DNA from: Allodiplogaster sudhausi
Taxonomy: Eukaryota > Nematoda > Chromadorea > Rhabditida > Diplogasteridae
Assembly (NCBI GenBank): GCA_945643635.1
Contig: CALZFC010000257.1
Coordinates: 1,241,001-1,305,000 of the forward strand
Length of the DNA: 64,000 bases
Direction: 5' to 3'
The notes beneath the pieces were generated by a model that made no database searches, was not told the DNA's origin, and saw only the letters and a list, made by a program, of their open reading frames with translations. The translations under genes were made by a program, and so were the position numbers. Positions 22,483 to 33,221 of the stretch are shown one piece after another. How positions within the stretch are numbered: the first letter of the stretch is position 1; every line of letters starts with the position of its first letter.

Positions 22483-22929
22483 TACCGTATTTTCTCTGTT
22501 AGTGCATCCATTATTTTTCAATCCCCTTGAGAGAGGGGGGCACTATTAGGGGGGGGGGGGTTCTATTAGAGAGAGGGGTACTATTTTTCAATGTGATTAT
22601 CTAAAAGTTTGTCAGAACAATTTATTCTTAACAAAAGGGATTTGTAGATCATCTTCAATGGAATCATCACCGGAATATCAGTTTTACAGTAGATTATTTG
22701 TGAATTTGCAATCAGTTCATTGGGAACAGCATCCCATGCCCCCAGAATCCATTTGAGGTACTTCTCGAGCAGAGGTATTATACTAATGGGGAGGGGGCAC
22801 TATTGGAGGGGGGGGGCTCTATTAGAGGGAGCGGTACTATTTTTCAATGGAATTCTCAAGGGGGGCACTATTAGAGGGGTGGGGGGTGGTTCTAATAGAG
22901 AGAGGGGCACTAATAGAGAAAATACGGTA
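22483..22929. mobile_element. Module T TIR element, copy 2, nested in G
   Basis: Starts TACCGTATTTTCTCTGTTAG and ends CTAATAGAGAAAAATACGGTA, which are inverted repeats of 23-24 nt with one indel. The interior holds repeated GGGGGGCACTATTAGAGG and ACTATTTTTCAATG-GATT blocks and G runs. It sits inside a module G lead: the sequence on both sides matches the uninterrupted lead at 20820-20910. Confidence 0.75.
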
Positions 22930-23115
22930 CACTTATTTTTTATGAAAACAAATAAGTAAATATTAAAAAACATAATTAAATAATATTAATTGGAATTTAA
23001 AATTTTCTTCTTCTTTCCTTCTCTCCCTCTCTTTCACTCTCTCTCAGTCTCTCTCTCTCTCTCTGTCTCTCTCTCTGTCTGTGTTTCTCGCTCTCCCTCT
23101 CTATAAGAGAGCGAA
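22930..23115 (+). repeat. Module G, 3' part interrupted by T
   Basis: It continues the G lead (AAACATAATTAAATAATATTAATT) and the CT array (23020-23103). The usual GC-rich tail is missing. Confidence 0.65.
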
Positions 23116-23339
23116 AAGAAATTTCTAATTTGATAGTTTTTTTTTCCAAATTACTTCGGCGATGCCGTTAGAAGACGCCGACAACACGAATATCTGGTCA
23201 GTTTTCAGAGTATGATAATAATGGAAAAAAGAATAAGTATTTAAATTATCAACAAACAATGAATATAAAATCAGGCATGTCCTTATGGTATAAAAGCGAA
23301 AATTCCAGCTGTAAAATAAAAATCATGCTTTAGAGTAGA

Positions 23340-23825
23340 ACAGGAGATTTCACTGGTAACAAAAAGAAGCGCCTCATTAGCGATCAACATTGAATTTGAT
23401 TCTTATTTGTTTCAACGAAGCTTCAAGTCGAAGTTATCATTAGAAAGAAAATGTTGACTTTATATCAGGAATCTGTGCAATTGAAAAGCACCGGGCAAGC
23501 GCGGGCAAGAAGCGGCTTCAGTCTCTCTTCCACTCGCTCCCCCTCTTCACCCTCTTCTCTATCTTCCTCTTCTTCAGTCTGTTCTCCACTTGCTGCTTCG
23601 CCCTCTTCGTCCTGCACTAGATCATCTTTGTCCACCGTGCTTCTGCAGAGAATTATCGACTGATTTCTCAGAATTATTAATTCATTTCCTATGCTAGATA
23701 TTAAAATTTTCATTAATCGATTACTCAAAATGAATACCGGAGGTCGACGCCATCACTATTTATAAGTTGACTATTGCTCATACCAAGGGAATCTCAACAA
23801 GGACCACCGGGCAGAAAGAGTAGTT
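23340..23825 (-). repeat. A, H and D fragments
   Basis: A partial core on the minus strand at 23447-23505 (GCCCGGTGCTTTTCAATTGC) runs straight into an inverted H module (acidic frame, 23500-23700). A D core (AACAAGGACCACCGGGCAGA, minus) is at 23785-23822. The joint between A and H falls within GCCCGGTG. Confidence 0.55.
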
Positions 23826-24179
23826 AATTATCTTATTTGAAATGCTATGAAAAGGAGCAAAAAACAAATTTGTTCAAAAGTAGCAACGTATGTATTTGTT
23901 TTACGCGCCTACAAACAATATGATTGCGGCTAATGTCCATGGATACGCTATGTGAAGAAATTGATAAATGCACTATAAAGTGTTTAGTGCCTCATGGCGA
24001 GTTCATTAAAGTTTTATTTTCAGATTTCTTTGATCGGTTGAGAAGATATTTAAACATCATCAGTTTTTAGGTAAAAAATTGTATTGCTTATTTATTTTTG
24101 TTCTTCCAGATAGTTAAAGGTTTTTTTATTGTTTATTTATTTATATTCTTCCAAATCTAGCTTTCGTTCTGCATTCATT

Positions 24180-24600
24180 TGTTTAGAAGATACGACGAGA
24201 TGATTTTTAAATTTTCGTTATCTCGGAGGGCATTAGTTATTGCATCAAAAAAAGTGCAAAAGTAAAATCAACCCGACAATTACAACCGCAACATTAAAAG
24301 AAACAATTGGACGACTACGAAAAACTATGACATAAGAAACTACAATTCCGGTTTGCAAGAATAAAAACGAGCAGGAGCTAGTTAATGTAGAATTCCATTA
24401 CATTTTCGATGCACAAATGTATTTCGGAAGATTAAGCAATTATCTTATATATATAGTTAAAGGAAAATGAGAGTAACGAAGTGAAACAACGGTGAGAAAA
24501 AATAAATAAATCTTATGATTATGATTCGCACTGTTTACGTTTGACTGATGACAAAGGGGTCCCGCATCGAAGACTGGTACTTGGACTTCTTTGGTATCTC
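24180..24600 (+). repeat. Module J and inverted N
   Basis: J (TTTGCAAGAATAAAAACGAG, then CAGGAGCTAG) at 24180-24400, followed by N on the minus strand (GGGGTCCCGCATCGAAGA) at 24540-24590. The stretches 23830-24180 and 24600-25050 are AT-rich or unrecognised. Confidence 0.5.
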
Positions 24601-25050
24601 TTTTGAATTATTAACAGGACAGAGCATGTTTTTGGTGTTATTTCTTATGTGCATACAGAGTTAGTAGAAAATTTCTATCTCATTACTTCGTCAAACAATT
24701 TCTTTCTTGATCTCCATAATAGTTTATTATAATATCTCATGTCCTTTAATTTTTTTAAAACCATATTTTTAATTAAAATAATGAAGGGGAAGTTTAATGG
24801 TGGCTTTCGCTAACATCACAGCTTGAAAGCAAATGCAACACGCTGAGTGGTGTTACGAAGAAGGTGTAATCTTAACTTTTTGAGACGGACGATATTCCAT
24901 TCATCAACCCTTTTACTTCCGCGTCGTGGATTTCCATCTCTCTATTCCTCGCACCGAAGCAAGAGGCGTTCTTCCCCTTCTCACAGACGAGAGCCGCTCA
25001 CTTACTTACACCGCCTGGCCGATACCCAAACGCCAGCATCAACCAACTCT

Positions 25051-25593
25051 CACACAGAAAACGATGTGACAAGGGATGTAACAATTTGATGTCACAATAA
25101 TTTACCGATTTCGCCCCGGTACGTATTTCACCCCATGACACATTTAGCCGTGGAACATAAAATGTGACATCTGGTGAGCACCATTCGCCCCGCCCCTTTC
25201 TCCCTCCCTCTTCATTCATGCCTTGTATAACTGGATTATTTCATATAAGATTACGCAATATCTTGAAACCAAAAAAGCATGCTGACCATGAGCATGCTGC
25301 TAGGGCGACGCCTTTCTTGTTTGCATTTTCGGCGAATTACCCCACTCATACCGGCACAACCTAGATTAGGCGGCCTTTTTCGACTCTACGTTTATATTGT
25401 GAGAGATGCAGGAGCGAGCACGGCCCGCAGTGGAACAATGTCACAATTTTGGGCTTGCCCCCAAAATGTGACATCCTTGCCACCAAAATGTGACATCCGG
25501 TGTCATATTTTTCGATGTGAGCTCCCGTGTCACAATTTTGGTCACAATTCTGGATGGAACAATAACTGTGAGTCACATTTTTTTTTCTGTGTG
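25051..25593. mobile_element. TIR element with TGTGACA clusters
   Basis: The left end CACACAGAAAACGATGTGAC and the right end, GTCACAT, a T run and CTGTGTG, are inverted repeats. Inside, TGTGACA or TGTCACA recurs about ten times, with a foldback at 25438-25473 (TGTCACAATTTTGG / CCAAAATGTGACA). The element is 543 bp with no coding capacity and no clear target duplication. Its right end abuts a module F fragment. I take it as a non-autonomous DNA transposon with sub-terminal repeats. Confidence 0.6.
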
Positions 25594-25745
25594 GATTCCG
25601 CGCCCAAGAAAGGACGCCAGAAGTTAATTTTTCTACTTTTGTTTTGTTCGAGTTTATTTTTGTAATCAAATATTTATGCTTCTTGTTATTTACCATCTTC
25701 TCATGTTTTTTAAAACTAATTCTTGTTTTTCAGACGTCTTGAGAG
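25594..25745 (+). repeat. Module F fragment
   Basis: GATTCCGCGCCCAAGAAAGGACGCCAG, AT-rich sequence, then CAGACGTCTTGAG. It begins exactly at the right end of the TIR element. Confidence 0.55.
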
Positions 25746-25834
25746 AATAATATTTTAGAGCTACCGTTTAATAAAATAAAAAAATTAATTAAAATAAAAA
25801 AAAATTGTCACATCAATCTTGACGCATGTGCCGT

Positions 25835-26130
25835 TGCTGTTCGAAAAGAAGAAGAATTGCGCAAGAGGGACGGCCAGGACAGGTGAGATCTCATTATGCT
25901 ATTCTTATGGCATTACCCCCAATTCTATTCATAAAATAAATTCGCAAGATGTGGTTTGAAATATATTGGAGCGCTACACAAACGAGCTCTCATTTATTCT
26001 TGCAAAAGCTAATTGTTTTAAAACGAAAATTTTTAATGTTCTAGTCGAATTGTCGTGCCGAGACGTTTGATTCAATAGTTTAAGCCTTACGTCATAAAGA
26101 CAATTTAAAAATGATTTCGCTGTTTCAGCT
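25835..26130 (-). repeat. P-start and N-J joint, inverted
   Basis: CTGTTCGAAAAGAAGAAGAA and CGCAAGAGGGACGGCC belong to P/F. CTATTCATAAAATAAATTCG, TGTGGTTTGAAATATATTGG and GCTACACAAACGAGCTC are the N-J joint. A J body follows, read on the minus strand. Confidence 0.55.
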
Positions 26131-26199
26131 TAACTAGTGAAAACTCTCTCTCTCTCTAAGTTTATTATTTTTTGGACATATTTTTTTTTCTTAATTATA

Positions 26200-26570
26200 T
26201 CAGGCCGATCTGCTTTACAAATCAAAATTGACTTCTTACTAATATTTTTATTACTAAAATCCTTGAGATACAATCTGGAAGGCTTCGCCACGTTGGCGGG
26301 TAGAACCACAGACCTTCTTCGCGCATCAGGTCCAAGCAGTCGACGGGGGCAGTCAGAGGGTCGTCCGCGGCACGGGAGCTTATTGTAGTCAGTCCCTGCT
26401 TCTCTTTCTCTCGCTCTCTCTCCTTCCCTTCCTATTTTTCTCACTCTTTCTACCTTTATCTCTCATTTTCATCATCCTTTGATCGAATAACAATTATTCT
26501 CTTCAAGTTACCTATGCTGAAATCGGAACAACTCAAACCACCTGGTGTCAAGGTGCAGAACAAATATTAG
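26200..26570 (-). repeat. Inverted copy of 3168-3380, then inverted C
   Basis: 26200-26395 is the reverse complement of 3168-3380. After a CT-rich stretch an inverted C core (CAAACCACCTGGTGTCAAGG) lies at 26530-26570. Between 26580 and 27030 there are CT runs and AT-rich sequence. Confidence 0.65.
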
Positions 26571-27034
26571 ATCGGCTCTGCAGAATCTTATTTTTCTTCT
26601 GCCTCTCTCTACTCTCTCTCTCCATCTCCCTCTGTCTCTGTCTCTATCTTTGTCATTCTGTATGTGCCTCTCTCTCTGTGCTTCTCTCCCCTCCTGCTTC
26701 TCTCCTTCACTCTCTAACTCATTACTTCATGTTCCGTTCATTCATAGAAATAGAGCAACTCAAGTTGTCGTGAACTCACAATGCAAAAATGCTCGTTTAA
26801 CGTCACGTTTATTTCTTCCACATGATTCTCCATTTCTCATGCACATACTCTTCTTATTTTTGGCGTCATTATATCGGAAAATAATAAAATACTTGGATTT
26901 GACCTTGCATTTCGTGAATTTCGATGTTATCGCATTTGATGGAATTTGGCTTGTCAAGACCTGATACCTTTCAAAATACGATTGTTTTGATCATTTATTT
27001 TTTCTCTCCCATTCGCCACAGTTTTCTTTTAATC

Positions 27035-27240
27035 CGGAAGATTAGCGATTTGTGAATACTATTTTATGAAATCAAAACAAAATATATTTTTTGGCAAGAA
27101 TGAAAATATAACCTTTTTTCTTTCACACATCGAATCCCGGTGGTATATGCTGCTGAAAATGGTTATAAAAAGCAAATGGAGTTTTATATGCCGATTTTCT
27201 CCTTCACTTTTCTTTAATACAGATATTATTCAAAGCAAAA
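27035..27240 (+). repeat. Module B copy
   Basis: TTTTATGAAATCAAAACAAA, GGCAAGAATGAAAATATAAC and the core CGAATCCCGGTGGTATATGC with GCTGAAAATGGTTATAAAAAG. Confidence 0.7.
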
Positions 27241-27419
27241 AAGTAAGTTCTTATTCGTCATTCTGCTTATCGTAAATTTCATTGAAAAAAGATTAGTCTT
27301 CTCTGCGCCGCACATCACTTCGAAATAGTGTTGGCGCGTTCAAAAATGCTCACTCTGGGTCTGGACAGCGCAACGGTGGGAAGGTGCTTGTATAACAAAA
27401 ATTGAATGGGGCGAAGTGC

Positions 27420-28150
27420 TGTTTGCCGAACTACATATGTCCTTTTTATCATATACATACATATAATATCGCTCATCACTTCCACATTGGTCTTTTAATC
27501 AGCAAACGGTACAAGTGTCGCCGATTTGATGATGTCTCTTCATGTCACCCGACTATCGACTTGCACGCTCGCTCTCTATTCTCCATGTTTCTCTTTGTTT
27601 TATGTATCTCTCTCTCTCATGTTTTTTCTTTCTCTCTCTCTTTCACTCTCTCCTTCTCCCTGTCTCTCCCCCTTTTACTCTCTCTCCCTCTATCTATCTC
27701 TCTCTCACTCTTTATCTCTCTGATTTTTCTCTCTCTCTTTCACTCTCTTCCTCTGTTTATCTGTCTCTCACTCTCTACCTCCCCCCTCCTATATGCCCTC
27801 CTCCCATTATATCTCCCGTATTCATCTCTCTTCTCTTCTCCTAGCTTTAATTTACCTACTCTTCCTCTGCCTAAGTGCGGGACTCTCTTGTGACTTCCTC
27901 CTTCTTCGATGTGGGACCCTTCCTTCATCAAACAAACAGAAACAATACGAATGATAATAACAAGAATTCTTACTCTTTCTCTCTCTCTCTCTCACGCGGA
28001 TACTGTAGACATCATTTTGTTACCCTCAATGCATTTCCCTTATACTATTCAGAAGAAAATTGGTCTCTCTTTCGAAATATGTGCCTTGGAAATATACTGA
28101 AACGCGACATAAACAAGCGTTCTACTCGTTCCTACTTGTATTTTTTCTTG
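27420..28150 (+). repeat. B upstream block, CT array, N and J
   Basis: The B upstream block (CATTGGTCTTTTAATCAGCA; CTTCATGTCACCCGACTAT) at 27420-27560 is followed by a CT-rich array to about 27830. N (AAGTGCGGGACTCTCTTGTG) lies at 27850-27970 and the N-J joint and J on the minus strand at 27995-28150. It shows that N and J belong to one longer unit. Confidence 0.6.
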
Positions 28151-28222
28151 CAACCCAAATTGGAGAAAAGAAAAGTGTAGTCGACTGCCGCACAAAGTTC
28201 AGCTCTTCAGGTTGTGCATAAT

Positions 28223-28224
<2 letters not shown>

Positions 28225-28261
<37 letters not shown>

Positions 28262-28275
28262 TAGAGAGAGAGAAG
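28225..28275 (+). repeat. (GA)n microsatellite
   Basis: A nearly pure GA run with a single CGAT interruption. Confidence 0.9.
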
Positions 28276-28394
28276 AAACCAGTTAAATTACCTTATTTTA
28301 CTTATATTTAAATTTACCGTTTTTTTAAAGTTTGTACTCAATTATTTACTTTACAAGGGCACTGCTATCGAAACCTGATCAAAGACCAATAAAA

Positions 28395-28600
28395 ATTGAA
28401 ACGAAATGAACTCTCCACTTGGCACTAAACCACCATATAGTGCAATCATTTTGTTTTCAGCGCTCATACAAAGTGAGACTGTGGCGAGTTCTGCCCGGTG
28501 CTTTTCACTTGCACAGATTCATGATATGGAGTCAACATTTTCTTGGTGGTGATTTTTACATTTCAATGAATTTCTGGGTAATGATTGTAACAATTAATAA
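28395..28600 (+). repeat. E core joined to A core
   Basis: E (GGCACTAAACCACCATATAG) at 28420-28440 leads directly into an A core (GCGCTCATACAAAGTGAGAC; TTCTGCCCGGTGCTTTTCAC) with the long-loop and GTCAACATTTTCTTG end. Confidence 0.7.
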
Positions 28601-28629
28601 TAACAACAATTGAATATAGCAATTTGCTG

Positions 28630-28800
28630 TGTGCCGAACTATATATCTCCTTTTTATTATATACCTATGTATGTACATATTACATAGCTCATCATTTCCG
28701 CATTGGGCTTATAATCAGCAAATGGTAAAAGTATCGCAGATTTGATAATGCTAATGTTTCTTCATATCGCCCGAATATCTACTTCTTATTTATTTCTCTA
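28630..28800 (+). repeat. B upstream block
   Basis: TCATTTCCGCATTGGGCTTATAATCAGCAAA and TTCTTCATATCGCCCGAATAT match 6170-6260 and 27470-27560. The stretch 28800-28950 is unrecognised. Confidence 0.5.
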
Positions 28801-29039
28801 TGTAAAAGAAGATGAGTAAAATCATTAATAAGAGGATGATCTGGAGGAAAATGAAAAAAAAATCCCTGTTGGAGCTCAAGAGAAGAATATAATGAAAATT
28901 AAATTATTGTGTAGGCAGGAACTTTGAAACGATCAATTTATTTGAATTTAATACGAGTATTTTATTTCATATTCAAAAAATTTCACTTTATTTGTGGCTT
29001 AATATGTATTTAAAATGTAAAAAAAACGATATAGAAGAA

Positions 29040-29350
29040 TTCGAGGAAAACTTCACGTCAATGTCGAGCCTTCGTTGTTCGAAAAATACGAGAAGAACCA
29101 CGAGAAGGACACAAGCTGAAGGCCGCCGGGGGCCATAAGATTGCCATCAGCGGACATCAAAGAGGTCTACGAGAGAGCGTGCAATTTAGAGAGACTCAGA
29201 TAGAGAAGCCGGCCAATGTTGATTTTTTAATTGTCTAGAGGTGTCATATCTCTGACTCTTATTCAGCAGCGCTCATGAAAATTGAGACTGCGGCGAGATC
29301 TGGCCGGTGACTTTCACTTGCATAGATTCATGATATGAAATCAACTGTTC
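29040..29350 (+). repeat. P joined to A
   Basis: P (CTTCACGTCAATGTCGAGCC; GGCCGCCGGGGGCCATAAGA; CAGCGGACATCAAAGAGG) passes through GAGCGTGCAATTTAGAGAGA into an A core (29270-29350). This fixes the E-P-A order also seen at 7848-8110. The stretch 29350-29940 looks unique; I see no gene in it. Confidence 0.7.
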
Positions 29351-29994
29351 CTTATCAATGATGAATTGTGGGGTCGTCTCGGAGAGAAAAGGAAAACTTT
29401 TAATCAAATTTAAATGAGGCCATATGGGAAAAAAACTTCTACCACGAAGTCCCTGACGGATTTGGACGGAATGATAAAAAGAACGGAGTAAAGAATCAAC
29501 AGAAATGGTGATGCTGCCCCTTGCCTCTCTCCCCAGAAACTTGTGGTTTGCACCACTGCCAGGTGAGCCTACGTGTTAAGAAAAACATGGCCAATGTTTG
29601 TTGCGCGCACCATATCTAAAATTCAATTCATGGGCATGACTCGGTTGGCCCCAGCGACCACGGTGTTATTGTGCCAACCCTTTTTGAAAACGGCGGGAAA
29701 ATAAAATATTTGGGATTTCAAAGTAGAAAACAGTGTTAATTTCCTCAGGGCATGAAGGTTTTTGTGACTTCGGGACACTTGCAATCGAAGTTTCTAGCAC
29801 AACCCGACCAAATAAGGCGAAAAAAACAAGACACTATTTATTCGCCTCGGACCTCCTTTAATGTAGATCTCTAATTAGGCGATTCTTTATCACTAATAAT
29901 TTGTTTTATCAATACGAACTATGCTCCAGTACTTCTTTGAAACATGATTTTTTTTCCAACAGGAGTATTCGGTTTTAGACAATCTGATTTCATA

Positions 29995-30085
29995 TTGATT
30001 GTTTATGGCCCCTCCGCTGATGGCTTACTCTTCAAAGAGCAAAGGTTCGACATTGACGTGACGTTTGCCTCGCATTGTTCTATGT
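29995..30085 (-). repeat. Module P end, inverted
   Basis: GGTTCGACATTGACGTGACG, TTTGCCTCGCATTGTTC. P ends in this form also at 16895-16940 and 39745-39785. Confidence 0.6.
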
Positions 30086-30289
30086 TTATTTATTTTATTT
30101 TAAGACAATTTAAAGGAACAGACCATGGAGCTAAATTGTCACTTCTAAATAAATGATGCTTGAATTCGCGCCTCATCTTCCAAAAGGTTGTGGAAATCCC
30201 TTACCGTACACCGGCAAGAATCCTAAAATTTTCGAGCAGCCTAACGATCACCATTTTCCTTGCTAAAAACTGTATTATAACTAGATTCT

Positions 30290-30760
30290 TCAGAATACTA
30301 TTTCACTTATTGAAAGTGTATAATACCTGTTGCTTGGCTGTGTCTGTCTCTGGCTTGTATTCTGAGAGACCTCGTACATCCGGGCTGCTGCCCGAGGAGA
30401 TCTGTTGTCCAAGTATGTTTCCTGGAACTGGCGCGACCTCGTGATACAGCCGACCGCCTCATCGCCGACCAGCTGCTGCATAAATTCGTGCAGCTCTCGT
30501 CCTCGCTGGAGAAGTAGATGAGGGTGGAGGAGTACAGACTGGCAGCAATACGATGTCGTATACTCCGAGACCACTCCGCATCCACCACAACTACACTGCA
30601 GAACTTCCTGTGCCGCCTGGGCAGAGAATATCTTTGATGATCTTTCATCATCTCCTAGTCGACGTCTCATCTTCTCGACTGCTTCATCCAGCTCTTCTCT
30701 AGTCGGATCGAATGTGGCCGGATGAACCGTTCCTTCCATTCTAAGACAGTGTTCGATATG
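30290..30760 (-). CDS. P2X7 intracellular-domain-like exon (fragment)
   Basis: A minus-strand open frame ending at a stop near 30290. An acceptor-like TTTATCCCAG (minus) precedes the segment at about 30768, so this is probably an internal or last exon; an ATG at about 30739 is also possible. Features in order: a charged helix (PTREELDEAVEKMRRRLGDD), the cysteine cluster CSCGGC-...-YCCQ, a basic/acidic stretch, CITRSRQFQETYLD and AAARMYE. The CxCGxC-CC-CIT-F-LD order is that of the intracellular C-terminal domain of P2X7, which is a stand-alone multicopy protein in many invertebrates. The final NRYRY-type block is short and degenerate, so it may be truncated or a pseudogene. Confidence 0.45.
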   Translation of the reverse strand, partial: HIEHCLRMEGTVHPATFDPTREELDEAVEKMRRRLGDDERSSKIFSAQAAQEVLQCSCGGCGVVSEYTTSYCCQSVLLHPHLLLQRGRELHEFMQQLVGDEAVGCITRSRQFQETYLDNRSPRAAARMYEVSQNTSQRQTQPSNRYYTLSISEIVF

Positions 30761-30869
30761 CAATACAGCTGGGATAAACACACACACTTGTAATGTTTAT
30801 GTATGTAAGTTCGCATTTATTACACAAATAATTGGGGGGGGGGGGAAAGAAGAGACTCATTACACTTAT

Positions 30870-31150
30870 CGCTACCTAGAAAATGTTGACTCCCTATCAT
30901 GAATCTCTCCAAGTGAAAAGCACCGGGCAGAACTCGCAGCAGTCTCGCTTTACATGAACGCTGCTGAGGAAGAGTCAGCGAGATGCATGGCACATGAGAA
31001 GACATCCTTAGATACGCTGCCAGCTTGGTTACAATTTAATAATCAAAATTCACAGTCTCTCTAAATTGCACGCTCTCTAGTTATTTTATTTGGTAGACAG
31101 AACGACGATAAATATTGACGTCACTGTCCCATTCGTTTACAACAGCGTTC
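30870..31150 (-). repeat. Module A copy
   Basis: Core at 30877-30985 (AAAAGCACCGGGCAGAACTC) with the upstream extension TAGATACGCTGCCAGCTTGG and TCTCTAAATTGCACGCTCTC. A run of 13 G lies next to it at 30833-30845. Confidence 0.75.
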
Positions 31151-31409
31151 ACAGTATCTACATAGGAGAAGGATCTTGAAAATATAAAAAAAAAGCTCTC
31201 GTTCTGATACTCGTTTTCGGCGCATATTCTGAAATTCTTGACAGAACATTAAAATTATTTTTAAAAAAAAATTTGTCGAAAGAACGTGACGTCTGTGTTG
31301 AATTATTTTTTATATTTATTAAATTTTATTTTATATGTTTTCATGCATTTTAAGAGACAGTGTAAAACTTAATTTTGACTATTTTCAGGAATGAGTAATG
31401 AAAACAAAT

Positions 31410-31930
31410 TGAATTGCAGGATATGGTGGTTTAGTGCCCCGTGGAGAGTTCATTTCTATTCAATTTTGCTTGTGTTTAATAAGAATGTTCTGGTCTTTAT
31501 AATGAATTTTTTTCGGTATCACAAGTAATACATGTGGTAAACAATTAACAATAACAGTAATTATCTTTCTCTCAGACTCTTATCGCGATTCGTGTGTTGT
31601 TGCCGGCAACGGCGAGGGAACCGCAATCGCATCGTTGGTGCGTCATCTCTTTGATGTACGCCGGGGTGCCAACTGATGAACCCTGGCAGCTCCTCTTGCG
31701 CTCTTTTTCTTCTTCTCATTCTATCCGAAAAGTGATAACTATAAATACGATTAACAATTTACCTTTTTTGCTCTGAATAATATCGTACCATGGAGAGTAA
31801 ATCGGCACATAAAACTTCATCTCCTTTTTCTACAGCAGCATAAACCACCGGGATTCGATATGTGAAAGAAAAAAAATTATATTTTCATTCTTGCCAATAA
31901 TAAATTTTGGTTTTGATTTCACAAAATTGT
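31410..31930. repeat. E, P and inverted B cores
   Basis: E (GATATGGTGGTTTAGTGCCC) at 31415-31465. A diverged P on the minus strand (TCATCTCTTTGATGTACGCC; CTCCTCTTGCGCTC) at 31640-31735. An inverted B (CATAAACCACCGGGATTCGA) at 31795-31930. The stretch 31930-32150 is AT-rich. Confidence 0.6.
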
Positions 31931-32159
31931 CTGCATGAACTCGAATTTCGAACAAAAATTACTAGCGACATATTATTGGAAATTAATGGTCTCTTGAGAA
32001 AAAAATAATTTAGGGCGTTTTTTTTTCATTTTTCTCTTAATTTTTTTATTATTTTGCTATCTGCAATACAAATACATAATTAATGCAGAAATATGAACTG
32101 GCGAAAGGAGCAGTGGAAAGTGAACGCTTTCTTTATTTTCCTTACCCAACTTCAATGCA

Positions 32160-32450
32160 GATGCAAGGGGAGCCTGCCCGGTGCTTTTCACTTACAGAGG
32201 ATCATGATATGAAGTCGACCTTTTTTGACAACGATGATATCTTGTTCCTATACCAACTCTAATTGTAAATCCAAAAATGCTCAAGAAACGCCAGGTGTCT
32301 GCGTTAACCAAATGGGGCCAGTGAAATCTCCTTCAATAATTACCCTTCATTTTCCCAAATAAACCTACGAGATAACATACAATTTAGAGAGACTCAGCTA
32401 GAAAAGACTGTGAATTTTGATTTTTAAATTGTAACCAAGGTGGTATCTCT
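32160..32450 (+). repeat. A core and A upstream block
   Basis: A core (CCTGCCCGGTGCTTTTCACT, GATCATGATATGAAGTCGAC) at 32165-32225. A second A upstream block without its core (AATTTAGAGAGACTCAGCTA; TGTGAATTTTGATTTTTAAA) lies at 32380-32450. Confidence 0.65.
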
Positions 32451-32539
32451 GCATTCTCTCCCATTCTCTTTTTTCGCTCAGCGACTCTATCTCTTATTTG
32501 TCATCCTCTCTATCTTCTCTCTCTCCCACTCTCTTTCCA

Positions 32540-32736
32540 GCAATAGGTTGAACGATATCTGCTCGAGTTCCTGCAGAATATTTGTGCGCGACCTTCGAAA
32601 TAGCACGAGTGCAAGGGCTGACACAGCGATTCGTACCGGCATCAATTACTTTTAGGTGATCGTCCTCCTTTAAGTTACTAAGATTAGGGCATAAATGACA
32701 AAAAGCTCATTGTAAGTTATTCAGGTTGGACGTAAA

Positions 32737-32777
<41 letters not shown>

Positions 32778-32780
32778 CAC
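32540..32780 (+). repeat. MITE-end-like block and GA array
   Basis: TTTTAGGTGATCGTCCTCCTTTAAGTTA at 32648-32677 is close to the right end of the intronic MITE at 57510-57531. GCGCGACCTTCGAAATAGCA resembles its interior. A (GA)n run follows at 32735-32775. The stretch 32780-33028 is GC-richer and unrecognised. Confidence 0.5.
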
Positions 32781-33028
32781 ACAAGAAAAAAAACCATTGG
32801 AGGTGCGAAATCGCGATACCGAAGGTGTTGAAACCGCTGGAAATAACGGTTTTCTGTAATTCCGCGCCCTGGTCGCGCCCTCATGCAGCTACGGTATTTT
32901 CCCCAGCTAGCATACCATTAAAATGAGTGGTTTACAACTGGCAACTCTGACAAGCATACGGTGTTCCGTGGCGCACTTTTGGTTCGCAGGCGCACTTTAC
33001 TTTGTTTTTACTTGAATCAATTGTTGGA

Positions 33029-33187
33029 TGTCATGGGTTGAATAGAGGAATTCTGCGCAGAACATGGTCAGCATTTATTTAAATATGTGATTTTCTCTTG
33101 ACGCTATTGTAAGAGAGCGAGAGAAAGCGAGAGCGGGGGAGAGCGAGATAGAGAGAGAGAGAGAACGAGGGCGATGGCGAGAGCGGG

Positions 33188-33221
<34 letters not shown>

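Noticed and set aside
24847..25665. Frames across the TGTGACA element
   Set aside because: They cross element borders and different modules; no domain pattern.
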